From: Caproicibacter fermentans
GTDB lineage: Bacteria > Bacillota > Clostridia > Oscillospirales > Acutalibacteraceae
DNA: 64,000 nt
Assembly (NCBI RefSeq): GCF_009746625.1
Contig: NZ_VWXL01000047.1
Coordinates: 1 to 64,000 of the forward strand
Reading direction: 5' to 3'
The position numbers were made by a program, and so were the translations under genes. This document shows, piece by piece, positions 8,261 through 17,396 of this stretch; the first letter of the stretch is position 1, and every line of letters starts with the position of its first letter. The notes under the pieces are model-generated. The model was not told the origin of the DNA. It ran no database searches and was given only the letters and a program-made list of their open reading frames with translations.

Positions 8261-9520
8261 TTACTTTCCGATATCATTCCGATAGTGCGCGCCCTCAAAA
8301 TGAATTCCGGACACGGCCCGATACGCTTTTTCCAGCGCCCGGGGCAAATCCGTGCCAAGAGCCGTTACTCCGAGCACGCGCCCGCCGCAGGTGTAAAACT
8401 TCCCGTCCCGATACGACGTTCCGGCATGGTAGACCGTCGCGTCCTCCGCCTGCCCGTTTTTATCGAGGCCGGTGATTTCAAAGCCTTTTTGATATTGAAC
8501 CGGATACCCTCCGGATGCCATGACTACACATGCACAGGCTTCGTCGCTCCATTCGATCGGCTGCTGTTCCAGCTTTTCATCCACGACGGCCTCCATAATC
8601 TCGACAAGGTCGGTTCTCAGCCGCGGCAGCACTACCTGAGCCTCCGGGTCGCCGAACCTGGAATTGTATTCAATCACCTTCGGACCGTCCCGCGTCAGCA
8701 TCAGGCCAAAATACAGGCAGCCCTTGAACGGGCGGCCTTCTTCGTTCATCGCACGGACCGTCGGCAGGAAAATTTCTTTCATACAGCGTTCGGCAAGCTC
8801 CGGCGTGTAGTACGGATTCGGGCTGATTGTCCCCATTCCGCCGGTATTGGGGCCTTTGTCTCCGTCCAATGCGCGCTTGTGATCTTTCGAGGAAACCATC
8901 GGGCGAACGCAATTTCCGTCCGTAAAAGCGAGGATGGAGACCTCCGGGCCGATCAGAAATTCTTCAACAACCACACGGTTTCCGGAGGAACCGAAAACCT
9001 TATCTTCCATAATCGTCTTAATTCCCGCCTCCGCCTCTGAAAAATCGGAGGCGATGATTACGCCCTTGCCAAGCGCCAGTCCGTCCGCCTTGATGACGGT
9101 GGGAAATTTTCCGCGATTACGAATCGATTCAAGCGCCTTGTCCGGTTGGTCGAACACTTCATAATCCGCCGTTGGAATTCCGTATTTTTTCATCAGGTAT
9201 TTGGAAAACACCTTGCTGCTTTCAATCTCCGCCGCATCCGCTTTTGGGCCGAACGCCCGGATTCCCGCGTTTTCCAGCGCGTCCACCATTCCTGCCGCAA
9301 GCGGATCATCCGGCGCGACAACAACCAGATCGATCTGATTCCGCTTGGAAAAGGCTACGACGCCCGCAACATCCATCGCGGGAATCGGGACGCATTCGGC
9401 GTCGCGGGAGATTCCGCCGTTTCCCGGCGCGCAGTAGATTTTTTCCGCTTTCGGGCTTTCTTTTAGTTTTCTTACTAAAACATGCTCGCGGCCGCCGCCG
9501 CCGATCACCAATATTTTCAT
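8261..9520 (-). CDS. purD: Phosphoribosylamine-glycine ligase (GARS)
   Basis: A 419-aa ATP-grasp enzyme that makes GAR from phosphoribosylamine, glycine and ATP. The N-terminal Rossmann-like motif MKILVIGGGGREH fixes the start, which has GGGGAG 7 bases upstream. ATP-grasp motifs KADGLALGKGVI, the PMVSSKDHKRALDGDKGPNT substrate loop, FGLMLT and EYNSRFGDPEAQ are intact. Last gene of the purE-M-N-O-H-D operon, 28 bp after purH. Normal length. Confidence 0.98.
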   Translation of the reverse strand: MKILVIGGGGREHVLVRKLKESPKAEKIYCAPGNGGISRDAECVPIPAMDVAGVVAFSKRNQIDLVVVAPDDPLAAGMVDALENAGIRAFGPKADAAEIESSKVFSKYLMKKYGIPTADYEVFDQPDKALESIRNRGKFPTVIKADGLALGKGVIIASDFSEAEAGIKTIMEDKVFGSSGNRVVVEEFLIGPEVSILAFTDGNCVRPMVSSKDHKRALDGDKGPNTGGMGTISPNPYYTPELAERCMKEIFLPTVRAMNEEGRPFKGCLYFGLMLTRDGPKVIEYNSRFGDPEAQVVLPRLRTDLVEIMEAVVDEKLEQQPIEWSDEACACVVMASGGYPVQYQKGFEITGLDKNGQAEDATVYHAGTSYRDGKFYTCGGRVLGVTALGTDLPRALEKAYRAVSGIHFEGAHYRNDIGK

Positions 9521-9548
9521 GATTCTCCCCGCTTTCGTTTTCAGCCGG

Positions 9549-10727
9549 TCAGTGATGAAACAGGCGAAGGCCGGTGAACGCCATTGCGATTCCGTATTGA
9601 TCGCAGGTCTCAATCACGTTGTCGTCGCGGATCGAGCCTCCCGGCTGCGCAATATAGGAAACGCCGGACCGGTGCGCGCGCTCAATGTTGTCCCCGAACG
9701 GGAAAAACGCGTCGGAGCCAAGGGACACGCCGGTCTGCCGGTTCAGCCAGTCCCGCTTCTCCTCCCGTGTGAGCGGTTCGGGCTTAACCGTAAAGAAGTT
9801 CTGCCAGACACCTTCCGCAAGCACATCCGCGGAATCCTCAGAGATATAAACGTCGATGGTATTGTCGCGGTCCGGACGGCGGATATCGGCGACGAACGGA
9901 AGCCCCATCACCTTCGGGTGCTGACGCAGCAGCCAGTTGTCCGCTTTATTCCCCGCAAGGCGCGTGCAGTGAATTCTGGACTGCTGTCCGGCGCCGACGC
10001 CGATGGTTCTTCCGTCCTGCACGTAGCACACGGAATTACTCTGCGTATATTTCAGCGTGATGAGTGACAGGATGAGGTCACGCTTCGCCTCATCCGGGAT
10101 TTCATGATTTTTTGTGACGATATTGACCAGAAGCTCGGGGCCGATCACCGCTTCGTTACGGCCCTGCTCGAATGTGACTCCGAACACATCCTTATGCTCG
10201 ACCGGCTCAGGCCTGTAATCCGGGTCAATTTGAATGATATTGTACGTGCCTTTTCGCTTTGACCTGAGAATTTCCAGCGCCTTTTCGGTGTATCCGGGGG
10301 CGATCACACCGTCGGATACCTCCCGCTTCAGCACAAGGGCCGTCTGTTCGTCGCAGACGTCCGACAGAGCAGCAAAGTCGCCGTAGGAGGACATCCGGTC
10401 CGCGCCGCGCGCCGCGGCATACGCCGACGCCAGCGGAGAGAGCTCCAGGTCGTCGACAAAACAAATCTTTTTGACCGTGTCGGACAGTTCCACCCCCAGC
10501 GCCGCTCCTGCGGGGCTGACATGCTTAAAGGAAGCAGCCGCCGGCAGACCGCAGGCCGCTTTCAATTCCCGCACCAGCTGCCAGCTGTTGAATGCGTCCA
10601 TAAAGTTGATATAGCCGGGACGGCCGTTCAGAATTTTAACGGGCAGCGGTCCGCCGTTTTCCATAAAAATTCTGGCGGGCTTTTGATTCGGATTGCAGCC
10701 GTATTTCAGCATCAGTTCGTTTGCCAT
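9549..10727 (-). CDS. purH: Stand-alone AICAR transformylase (PurH C-terminal type)
   Basis: A 392-aa protein that matches only the formyltransferase domain of bifunctional PurH. It transfers a formyl group from 10-formyl-THF to AICAR to give FAICAR. The protein begins directly at MLKYGCNPNQKPARIF; the N-terminal MGS-like IMP cyclohydrolase half of normal PurH (about 200 residues) is missing. Active-site blocks SFKHVSPAGAA, KYTQSNSVCY, GAGQQSRIHCTRLA and SDAFFPFGDNI are present. The missing cyclohydrolase step is supplied by the neighbouring PurO-type gene. GGAGG lies 7 bases before the ATG. Confidence 0.95.
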   Translation of the reverse strand: MANELMLKYGCNPNQKPARIFMENGGPLPVKILNGRPGYINFMDAFNSWQLVRELKAACGLPAAASFKHVSPAGAALGVELSDTVKKICFVDDLELSPLASAYAAARGADRMSSYGDFAALSDVCDEQTALVLKREVSDGVIAPGYTEKALEILRSKRKGTYNIIQIDPDYRPEPVEHKDVFGVTFEQGRNEAVIGPELLVNIVTKNHEIPDEAKRDLILSLITLKYTQSNSVCYVQDGRTIGVGAGQQSRIHCTRLAGNKADNWLLRQHPKVMGLPFVADIRRPDRDNTIDVYISEDSADVLAEGVWQNFFTVKPEPLTREEKRDWLNRQTGVSLGSDAFFPFGDNIERAHRSGVSYIAQPGGSIRDDNVIETCDQYGIAMAFTGLRLFHH

Positions 10728-10742
10728 TCCAGTTCCTCCCTC

Positions 10743-11453
10743 TCAGCGGTTCTTATTCAGGATTCTTGTTTCGGTCAGTCCTGTTTTCAGGTTGATAAAA
10801 CGGACAAACAGCGAAATTTTATTGTCTTCGTTTAAAGCGTTCCAGATTCCGTGGGTCAGTTCGTCTATTCCGCCTTCCAGCGCGACCCGGACCGGTTCGC
10901 CCTCAAAGGAAGGGAGCGGATCCCCGTCGCCGGAATAAGTATGGATGATTCTTCCTTCCCCGGCGGCGGGTGAATTGTATTCAAAGAACTGGCGGTGCGC
11001 GGAGTCCGGCGACCCGTCCCAGCTTTTTAAAATCGAAAGGGTAAACCGGAGCCCGCCCTCCGTTTGAACCAGTCCGGAGATTCTGGGTGTGTAGTTCGGG
11101 GCATCCGGCTCAAAAGTACGTGTGCGCAGCGCTTCTACAAATGATTTGCCCGCCTCCAGATACTCGCAGACCGTGTCCGTCTGATCTCCGTTTGTCACAA
11201 CCGTAAAAGCCCCCGATACCCGAACCGGGGAGTAAATAATCAGGGATGCGTCGCTCAGCTTTGACTCGTCGAACGCCCGTGTCCGAATGCCCTGCCCTTC
11301 TTCCTCGAAGACCCGGTTCCGGCTGTTTTCACTGCGTCCCATGATAAAATAGGCAATAACAGCATACTTTCCGTCTTCGCTGTTTCCGAGAAGAATTCCT
11401 CTTCCCGGGTAAGGATTGGAACCCAGATATTCCGCTAAATTCATTCGCTGCAT
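10743..11453 (-). CDS. purO: IMP cyclohydrolase, PurO type
   Basis: A 236-aa protein of the archaeal-type IMP cyclohydrolase family (PF07826), which closes FAICAR to IMP. Diagnostic features are the YPGRGILLGNSEDGKYAVIAY opening, the MGRSENSRNR motif and TYSGDGDPLPSFEGEP. PurO was first described in methanogens; it has no relationship to the PurH cyclohydrolase domain. Here it sits between purN and the transformylase-only purH, which is strong context for the role. GGGGGA precedes the ATG and the first 13 bases overlap purN. Confidence 0.88.
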   Translation of the reverse strand: MQRMNLAEYLGSNPYPGRGILLGNSEDGKYAVIAYFIMGRSENSRNRVFEEEGQGIRTRAFDESKLSDASLIIYSPVRVSGAFTVVTNGDQTDTVCEYLEAGKSFVEALRTRTFEPDAPNYTPRISGLVQTEGGLRFTLSILKSWDGSPDSAHRQFFEYNSPAAGEGRIIHTYSGDGDPLPSFEGEPVRVALEGGIDELTHGIWNALNEDNKISLFVRFINLKTGLTETRILNKNR

Positions 11454-12085
11454 GGCAAATCCCCCTTTATCTTCACAACGCCGTTTTCAACTTCCAGAAA
11501 CCCCGCGCAGAACAGAGCAACCGCCTTCGGCAGCAGCTTCCATTCCGCCTGCTCCATGACGCGCCGCTGCAGGGTCTCAGGAGTGTCCCCCGGCAAAACC
11601 TCCACGGCCTTCTGCAAAATGATCGGGCCGCCGTCGCAGACCTCATTGACAAAATGAACCGTAGCGCCCGTCACCCGGACCCCTTTTTTCAGCGCGGCCT
11701 GATGCACCCGCAAGCCGTAGCAGCCCTCCCCGCAAAAAGCCGGAATCAGCGACGGATGGATGTTGATCATCCGGTTCCGGTAGCGTTCAATCACGCGCGG
11801 GCTGATGATTGTCATGAAACCGGCCAGTACGATGAGTCCGATGTGTTCCCGCTCCAGCAGGCCGATCAGTTCCGTATCATAATCATCCTGTTCGGAGAAG
11901 CTGCGCCGCCGCAGCACCTCGGTACGGATCCCGGCCTGTTCCGCGCGGGTCAGGGCATAGGCGTCTTCTCTGCTTGACACAACCAGAGTAATCCTTCCGC
12001 CCGGTATTTTACCGGCTTTCTGCGCGTCGATCAGCGCCTGCAGGTTGGTTCCTCCTCCGGAGACAAGAACGGCAATGTTCAGCAT
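11441..12085 (-). CDS. purN: Phosphoribosylglycinamide formyltransferase
   Basis: A 214-aa folate-dependent GAR transformylase. It has the N-terminal [15 protein letters not shown] nucleotide loop and the catalytic triad Asn108, His110 ([10 protein letters not shown]) and Asp151 (EVCDGGPI). The product is FGAR for the next step of purine synthesis. It overlaps purM by 7 bp and purO by 13 bp, so translation is coupled. Length is typical. Confidence 0.97.
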   Translation of the reverse strand: MLNIAVLVSGGGTNLQALIDAQKAGKIPGGRITLVVSSREDAYALTRAEQAGIRTEVLRRRSFSEQDDYDTELIGLLEREHIGLIVLAGFMTIISPRVIERYRNRMINIHPSLIPAFCGEGCYGLRVHQAALKKGVRVTGATVHFVNEVCDGGPIILQKAVEVLPGDTPETLQRRVMEQAEWKLLPKAVALFCAGFLEVENGVVKIKGDLPCSE

Positions 12086-13113
12086 AGCTCGACGCCTTCC
12101 CCGCCTTCGGCAATTTCACCGATGACACGAGCCGGCATTCCGTTCGCGTTCAGGAATTTCACCGCCCGGTCGGCATTCTCCGGGGCTACGGCGGCGCACA
12201 TTCCGATTCCCATGTTGAAGGTGTTGTACATGTCGCGCTCCGGGATATTTCCCTGCTGCTGCAAAAGAGCAAAGACCGGCATTTGCGGCAGACGGTTTTT
12301 TTCGATTCGGGCCGTCACGCCCGCCGGAAGCATACGCGGAACATTTTCATAAAATCCGCCGCCCGTAATATGGGAAACCGCCTTGACAGGGATCTGCCGC
12401 ATTAATTCAAGCATCGGTTTGACATAAATCTTCGTCGGCTTGAGCAGCTCCTCGCCCAGGGTGCAGCCTAGATCGCCGATCTGCATATTCACGTTCCGAT
12501 CCCCGATATTGAACACCTTGCGCACCAGTGAAAACCCATTGGAATGCAGTCCGGAGGACTCCAATCCGACCAGCGCGTCCCCGGGGCGGACAGAAGTACT
12601 GTCCAGTATTTTCTCGCGGTCTACAACGCCGACCGTGAATCCGGCAAGGTCATATTCGTCTGCCGGGTAAAAACCGGGCATCTCCGCGGTTTCTCCGCCG
12701 ATCAGCGCACACCCGGCCTGAACGCAGCCGTCCGCGACGCCGGATACGATTTTCTCAATACTTTCGGGGTGATTTTTGCCCACGGCCAAGTAATCCAGAA
12801 AGAACAGCGGTTTTGCACCGCAGCAGACCACGTCGTTCACACACATGGCAACACAGTCGATCCCGATCGTATCATGCCTGTCCATTAAAAACGCAAGCTT
12901 CAGCTTGGTTCCCACCCCGTCGGTACCGCTGACAAAAACCGGAGCTTTCATTCCGGAAAGATCCGGCTGGAACAAGCCGCCGAATCCCCCGATGCCGGAA
13001 AGGACTCCCGGTATGTTCGTTCTTGCCACATGGCTTTTCATCCGTTCCACAGCCTGGTATCCCGCCGTCACGTCCACACCGGCCGCCTTGTAACTTTCAC
13101 TGTAACTTTTCAT
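12079..13113 (-). CDS. purM: Phosphoribosylformylglycinamidine cyclo-ligase (AIRS)
   Basis: A 344-aa AIR synthetase that converts FGAM and ATP to AIR. The family signatures [38 protein letters not shown] and [14 protein letters not shown] are present. The frame is open 15 bases further, but those codons contain the GGAGG site of the ATG chosen here, which fixes the start. It overlaps purN by 7 bp and lies 33 bp after purE. Confidence 0.97.
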   Translation of the reverse strand: MKSYSESYKAAGVDVTAGYQAVERMKSHVARTNIPGVLSGIGGFGGLFQPDLSGMKAPVFVSGTDGVGTKLKLAFLMDRHDTIGIDCVAMCVNDVVCCGAKPLFFLDYLAVGKNHPESIEKIVSGVADGCVQAGCALIGGETAEMPGFYPADEYDLAGFTVGVVDREKILDSTSVRPGDALVGLESSGLHSNGFSLVRKVFNIGDRNVNMQIGDLGCTLGEELLKPTKIYVKPMLELMRQIPVKAVSHITGGGFYENVPRMLPAGVTARIEKNRLPQMPVFALLQQQGNIPERDMYNTFNMGIGMCAAVAPENADRAVKFLNANGMPARVIGEIAEGGEGVELC

Positions 13114-13146
13114 TCTTTCCTCCATCAATCTGCTTGATTAACCCTT

Positions 13147-13653
13147 TCAGAGCTGTTCTGCCTGCGCACGAATCGCCGCGTCTTTCGCGGCAACCTTTTC
13201 GCTCATCTGCCGTTTCATCTGCTCCAGCTTTTCCGCCAGCTCATCATTTCCAAGGGCGAGAATCTGCGCCGCAAGGACAGCCGCGTTCTCCGCGCCGTTG
13301 ACCGCTACGGTCGCGACCGGAATTCCGCCGGGCATCTGTACGGTCGCGAGCAGCGCGTCCAGCCCTTCAAGAGCGGAAGATTTCATCGGAATTCCAATGA
13401 CCGGCAGAGTGGTGTAGGCCGCAAGCACACCTGCCAGGTGCGCAGCCATCCCGGCAGCGGCGATCATGACGCCGAAACCGTTCGCTTTGGCATTCTTTGC
13501 AAATTCAGCCGCCTCGGCGGGTGTCCTGTGTGCGGAAAGAACATGTACCTCACATGGGATTTCAAGGGACTTGAGCTTTTTGACCGCGGCCGAGACAACC
13601 GGAAAATCACTGTCGCTTCCCATTATCACGGCTACCTTTTTCATATTCTGCAT
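13147..13653 (-). CDS. purE: N5-carboxyaminoimidazole ribonucleotide mutase (class I PurE)
   Basis: A 168-aa class I PurE that converts N5-CAIR to CAIR. Conserved blocks are [31 protein letters not shown] and [15 protein letters not shown] followed by [21 protein letters not shown] lies before the ATG. A class I enzyme implies a PurK partner, which is not in this window. First structural gene of the pur operon, downstream of a short reading frame and terminator that may form a leader. Confidence 0.97.
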   Translation of the reverse strand: MQNMKKVAVIMGSDSDFPVVSAAVKKLKSLEIPCEVHVLSAHRTPAEAAEFAKNAKANGFGVMIAAAGMAAHLAGVLAAYTTLPVIGIPMKSSALEGLDALLATVQMPGGIPVATVAVNGAENAAVLAAQILALGNDELAEKLEQMKRQMSEKVAAKDAAIRAQAEQL

Positions 13654-13745
13654 TTTTATTCTCCTTTATCTGTCTAAAAACAGAAGGCTGGCGGACACTG
13701 CTGACGAGAATGGCGGAAGAAAAACGGCTGCCGGACTCCGAAACG

Positions 13746-13777
13746 GAAAAAGGCTGCGCCTTTTTCCGGCGCAGCCT
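13746..13777 (-). terminator. Terminator upstream of purE
   Basis: AGGCTGCGCC pairs perfectly with GGCGCAGCCT, followed by TTTTTCC on the minus strand. It begins 7 bases after the stop of the 26-codon frame and lies about 90 bp before purE. It is either the end of that gene or an attenuator for the pur operon. Confidence 0.75.
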
Positions 13778-13783
13778 GCAGTT

Positions 13784-13864
13784 CTACTGTAGAATTTTAA
13801 CACACCCGGCAAGGACAGCACCGACAGAAATCTTTTGGGCCCGATTTTTTCCCAACCCTGTCAT
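13784..13864 (-). CDS. Predicted 26-aa small protein
   Basis: A 26-codon frame with its own near-consensus promoter (13895-13923), a GGAGGTGG ribosome site and an intrinsic terminator right after the stop. The peptide opens MTGLGKNRAQK, basic, and then becomes hydrophobic (ISVGAVLAGCVKIL), with a single Cys near residue 21. It is not enriched in any one residue, so a classical amino-acid attenuator is unlikely. Possible roles are a small membrane-active peptide or a purine-operon leader. I do not recognise it. Confidence 0.5.
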   Translation of the reverse strand: MTGLGKNRAQKISVGAVLAGCVKILQ

Positions 13865-13894
13865 TGCATCCACCTCCGAAATCCTCGCCCTATT

Positions 13895-13923
13895 ATTGTA
13901 GGGGATTCCAACAACAAATTCAA
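13895..13923 (-). promoter_or_regulatory. Sigma-A promoter upstream of the 26-aa frame and purE
   Basis: TTGAAT and TACAAT are separated by 17 bases. It is the only clear promoter seen between the SPFH gene and purE. Confidence 0.65.
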
Positions 13924-13985
13924 CTGTTCCCTTCCTAAGGAATGTTTTTTCGACTCTTTAGCAAGGAATACAAATCAAGTGAGAA

Positions 13986-14915
13986 TTAACTTTGTGCAGA
14001 CTTACCCGTCTGCCCGCCCATTGGAGCGTCAACAACCAACTCCTTCAGCGAAGTGGCAAGCCCTGCCAGGGATTGAATCTGGGACGGAATGATAATTTTG
14101 GTCGCCTTTCCGTCCGCGGCCTTCTGGAACGCTTCCAGACTCTTGAGCGCAATCACGTTCTCGGCCGGATTGGCGGTATTCAGTAAAACAATACTGTCGG
14201 CCAAGGCTTTCTGCACGAGCATAATCGCTTCCGCCTGACCCTGTGCTTCCAGGATTTTGGTCTGCTTCGCGGCGTCGGCGCGCAAAATAGCGGACTCTTT
14301 GTCGCCTTCCGCGATCAGGATCGCACTGCGCTTTCCGCCCTCTGCGGTAAGAATCTGGGCGCGGCGCTCACGTTCGGCCTTCATCTGCTTTTCCATGGAA
14401 TCCTGAATTTCTTTCGGCGGAATTATATTCTTCAGTTCCACTCGGTTGACCTTGATGCCCCATGCGTCGGTCGCCTCGTCCAAAATCGTACGGATTTGCG
14501 TGTTGATGGTGTCGCGGGACGTCAGGGTTTTATCTAATTCAAGATCGCCGATAATATTCCGCAGCGTTGTGGCGGACAGATTTTCTATTGCGGAAAGTGG
14601 ACGTTCCACGCCGTACGCGTACAGTTTGGGATCCGTAATCTGAAAATAGACCACCGTATCGATCTGCATCGTCACGTTGTCCTGCGTAATCACCGGCTGA
14701 GGGGGAAAATCAATGACCTGCTCCTTCAGCGAAACCCTTTTTGCAATTTTATCAACGAACGGAACCTTGATATGCAAACCGGTGTTCCAGGTAACATGAT
14801 AGGCCCCGAGACGCTCCAGCACATAAGCGTGAGCCTGCGGCACCACCTTGATGTTTGAAATCAGCAGGATGATTACCAAAAGAATAATAACAATGCCGAC
14901 AATAAATCCACCCAT
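13986..14915 (-). CDS. SPFH/Band 7 (stomatin-like) membrane protein
   Basis: A 309-aa slipin/QmcA-type protein. One N-terminal membrane helix (GGFIVGIVIILLVIILLIS) is followed by the Band 7/PHB domain (about 25-190, VPQAHAYVLERLGAYH, NIIGDLELD), then a charged coiled coil with repeated AEG and EAQGQAEA motifs. Such proteins form oligomeric membrane scaffolds. The ATG used here has GGAGGG 7 bases upstream; an ATG five codons earlier lacks a site. It is paired with an NfeD gene 20 bp upstream, the standard SPFH-NfeD partnership. Confidence 0.95.
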   Translation of the reverse strand: MGGFIVGIVIILLVIILLISNIKVVPQAHAYVLERLGAYHVTWNTGLHIKVPFVDKIAKRVSLKEQVIDFPPQPVITQDNVTMQIDTVVYFQITDPKLYAYGVERPLSAIENLSATTLRNIIGDLELDKTLTSRDTINTQIRTILDEATDAWGIKVNRVELKNIIPPKEIQDSMEKQMKAERERRAQILTAEGGKRSAILIAEGDKESAILRADAAKQTKILEAQGQAEAIMLVQKALADSIVLLNTANPAENVIALKSLEAFQKAADGKATKIIIPSQIQSLAGLATSLKELVVDAPMGGQTGKSAQS

Positions 14916-14935
14916 GAATAATCCCTCCATAAAAA

Positions 14936-15382
14936 TTAATCGGTCTTCAAACGGACGATCAGTTTCACACCGTCTATGGATTCAACAGATACGCGCGATC
15001 CGACAGGGATGACGGAGCCGTCGGACGAACGCGCCGTCCAGATGCTCCCCAGAACATTGACCTGACCCACGCCAAGCGTATTGTTAATTTCAACAGTCAC
15101 GACGGCAATCTTTCCAAGATAACGATCCGCGTTTGTTCCGGTCGTTTTAAAATCCAGAACTTTTTTGACAAACGGTCTTGTGGCAATCAGCGTAACCGCA
15201 GATACAAGCGCAAAAATAAGCACCTGCACGGAAACCGAGGCTCCGACAAGACTGGCGATCAGTCCCCCGATTCCGCCCACAACAAACCAGATGGAAACCA
15301 GCTGCGCCGTGGAAGCTTCCAGAACAGCGGCAAGCACCATGACGGCAATCCAGATAAACGGCATATATAGAATATAAATCAA
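14936..15382 (-). CDS. NfeD-like membrane protein
   Basis: About 148 aa with three to four hydrophobic helices (PFIWIAVMVLAAVLEAS, SIWFVVGGIGGLIASLVG, VLIFALVSAVTLIATRPF) and a C-terminal OB-fold domain (about residues 85-148) with NTLGVGQVNVLGSIWTARS, the NfeDB signature. NfeD proteins partner with SPFH proteins in membrane microdomains. I chose a TTG start because AGGGGGG is 5 bases upstream; an ATG six codons later is an alternative. The promoter region contains a 12-bp palindrome. Confidence 0.9.
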   Translation of the reverse strand: MIYILYMPFIWIAVMVLAAVLEASTAQLVSIWFVVGGIGGLIASLVGASVSVQVLIFALVSAVTLIATRPFVKKVLDFKTTGTNADRYLGKIAVVTVEINNTLGVGQVNVLGSIWTARSSDGSVIPVGSRVSVESIDGVKLIVRLKTD

Positions 15383-15432
15383 TAAGACCCCCCTTAAAAG
15401 GACCCGGATGGATGAAATCCCCATCTATAGCA

Positions 15433-15444
15433 TATGGTACCATA
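15433..15444. promoter_or_regulatory. 12-bp palindrome TATGGTACCATA
   Basis: A perfect dyad just upstream of the NfeD-SPFH pair, overlapping a possible TTGCGT-17-TACCAT promoter. It may be an operator, but may also be chance. Confidence 0.3.
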
Positions 15445-15529
15445 AAACTATGAAAAACGCAATATAAACAGAGCAGAATCAGGCTTTGCCGCGCATCTCC
15501 TTGATTGGGTGCCCGTTTCAAAATTCTTT

Positions 15530-15973
15530 TTAAGTTGTGATAGAGTCCCGTATCTGATCAAAAATTTTATCGCCGATTCCCGATACATTCTTAATTTCTT
15601 CAATCGAGCGGAACGGCCCGTTTTTTTCGCGGTAGTCAACAATGCGCTGAGACAGTGTTTTTCCGATTCCGACTAACCCGTCGCTCAGCTCCTGCGGGGT
15701 CGCCGTATTGATATTCACTTTGCCGCTGATTCGGACCGCCGAAGACAAGCCCGATGAAGCGGCACTCCGCACGCCGGCAGAAACCGCAGAATCGGAGGAC
15801 GCCGGTTCCGATCCGCTTGAGAAAAAAGCCGGTGTTTCCGACCGCGAAGAAGATTCCTGTCTCCAGGCGACGGTCGCGTCCGGCACATAAAAGGCGTTGT
15901 AGCCGATCATAACCGAACAGATCACCGCCGCCAGCAAAATCAAAAGCTTTTTTTGCCGGGATTCCTCATCCAT
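15530..15973 (-). CDS. ComEA-like helix-hairpin-helix DNA-binding protein
   Basis: A 147-aa protein with one N-terminal membrane anchor (LLILLAAVICSVMIGYNAF), a Ser/Ala-rich linker (about 40-80) and a C-terminal tandem HhH domain beginning KVNINTATPQELSDGLVGIG and ending NVSGIGDKIFDQI. This is the architecture of the competence DNA receptor ComEA, although it lacks the SLBB domain found in full-length ComEA, so the shorter form may have another DNA-binding role. No comEC or comEB lies nearby. The start has a GGGATGGG site. Confidence 0.88.
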   Translation of the reverse strand: MDEESRQKKLLILLAAVICSVMIGYNAFYVPDATVAWRQESSSRSETPAFFSSGSEPASSDSAVSAGVRSAASSGLSSAVRISGKVNINTATPQELSDGLVGIGKTLSQRIVDYREKNGPFRSIEEIKNVSGIGDKIFDQIRDSITT

Positions 15974-15996
15974 TTTGGTCCCATCCCTTTAGAAAG

Positions 15997-16917
15997 CTAA
16001 AGCAAAGTAAGCCGATTCAGAAAATCCGTAAAATAAGCCGGCAGCTCGCTGGAAAACTCCAGATACCTTCCGTCGCGGGGATGCACAAAGCCGATGAGCC
16101 TGGCATGCAGGCACTGACCGTCCAGGCCCGGAGCCGGCTTTTTCGGTCCGTAGACGGGGTCGCCCGCCACCGGGTGGCCCAAATAGGCCATATGCACCCG
16201 AATTTGATGGGTGCGCCCGGTCTCAAGCTTCAGCATGATATGGGTAAACCCGCAGTACCGGGCAATGACCTGATAATGAGTCACGGCGTTTCTGGAATTC
16301 TGTTTGGTAACGGTCATCTTTTTCCGATCAACCGGATGGCGCCCGATGGGCGCATCCACCGTACCGCTGTCTTCCTTCAGATTGCCGTGTACAACCGCCT
16401 CGTAAATCCGCGTGAAACTGTGGTCTTTAATCTGAACCGCCAATTTTTGATGGGCGAAATCGTTTTTTGCGACAATCAGCAGTCCGCTGGTATCCTTGTC
16501 GATCCGATGCAGAATTCCAGGCCTCAACACTCCGTTGATTCCGGAAAGAGACGCGCCGCAATGCGCAAGCAGCGCGTTGACCAGCGTTCGGTCCGGATGA
16601 CCGGGCGCAGGATGAACCACCATGCCCTTTGGTTTGTTCACCACGAGCAGGTCGTCGTCCTCATAGGCGATTTCAAGCGGAATTTTTTCCGGCCGGACTT
16701 CAAGAGGGACAGGGTCCGGAACCCGGATTTCAAGAAAATCCCCCTCTGCGCAGCGATAACTTTTGCTCAAAGGCCGCCCGTCCTTTGTAACAAGCCCGTC
16801 GTCAATCCATCTTTCCGCCGCGGACCGGGTCACATTCTCCATGCTCAGGCTGAGAAACTTGTCCAGCCGCAAACCGGCCTGCTCCGCTTCTACCATTTTA
16901 TGCTGCAATTCCATCAT
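15997..16917 (-). CDS. rluD: RluA/RluD family pseudouridine synthase
   Basis: A 306-aa RNA pseudouridine synthase. An N-terminal S4 RNA-binding domain (about 15-75, LDKFLSLSMENVTRSAAERWI) precedes the catalytic domain with HRIDKDTSGLLIVAKN, whose Asp is the nucleophile, plus GRTHQIRVHMAYLGHP. In Bacillus the equivalent YlyB is also encoded directly after lspA, as here. The start overlaps the lspA stop (TAATG), so translation is coupled. Target uridines cannot be inferred. Confidence 0.95.
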   Translation of the reverse strand: MMELQHKMVEAEQAGLRLDKFLSLSMENVTRSAAERWIDDGLVTKDGRPLSKSYRCAEGDFLEIRVPDPVPLEVRPEKIPLEIAYEDDDLLVVNKPKGMVVHPAPGHPDRTLVNALLAHCGASLSGINGVLRPGILHRIDKDTSGLLIVAKNDFAHQKLAVQIKDHSFTRIYEAVVHGNLKEDSGTVDAPIGRHPVDRKKMTVTKQNSRNAVTHYQVIARYCGFTHIMLKLETGRTHQIRVHMAYLGHPVAGDPVYGPKKPAPGLDGQCLHARLIGFVHPRDGRYLEFSSELPAYFTDFLNRLTLL

Positions 16918-17396
16918 TATTTGGTCCGAAGAACTTTTTCCGCGCCGTGACTGTCATCCGCGAAGAACAGGACATGTATCATTAAAAACACGGTTCCCAC
17001 CGTCACGCAGCAATCGCCGAAATTGAAGATCGCGGGAAAAAAGGAAACATGAATGTAGTCCACAACAAAGCCCTTTAAAATGCGGTCGATCAAATTTCCG
17101 ATTCCGCCGCCCACAATCAGTGCGGAGGCTGCGTAAGAAAAGAACTCATGATTTCCGTAGCGGAACAGCGCGTAAATAATCAGGATGCAGATCACCAGTG
17201 TGATCCCAATAAACAGCCATCTTTGATTTTGAAGAATACTGAACGCCGCTCCCCGGTTTTCCACATAGACAAAAGACAGCAGGCCGTCAAAAATCGTTTT
17301 TACCCCGTCCGGCTTTAAATATTGAATCACCAGCAGCTTTAAAACCTGGTCTGCTGCAATGACCAGAACCGACAGAAGCAGTATGATCAAAGGCAA
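16917..17396 (-). CDS. lspA: Lipoprotein signal peptidase (signal peptidase II)
   Basis: A 159-aa integral membrane aspartyl protease that cleaves prolipoprotein signal peptides. Four hydrophobic helices are visible. The catalytic dyad is Asp104 (GNLIDRI) and Asp128 (FNFGDCC); the conserved ENRGAAF loop is also present. The start is TTG with AAGGAG upstream. Its clients in this window include the lipoproteins at 1339-1860 and 51131-52318. Confidence 0.97.
   Translation of the reverse strand: MPLIILLLSVLVIAADQVLKLLVIQYLKPDGVKTIFDGLLSFVYVENRGAAFSILQNQRWLFIGITLVICILIIYALFRYGNHEFFSYAASALIVGGGIGNLIDRILKGFVVDYIHVSFFPAIFNFGDCCVTVGTVFLMIHVLFFADDSHGAEKVLRTK

Noticed and set aside
13654-13985. Purine riboswitch upstream of purE
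   Set aside because: The conserved purine-aptamer core was not found; only the short frame and terminator are present.
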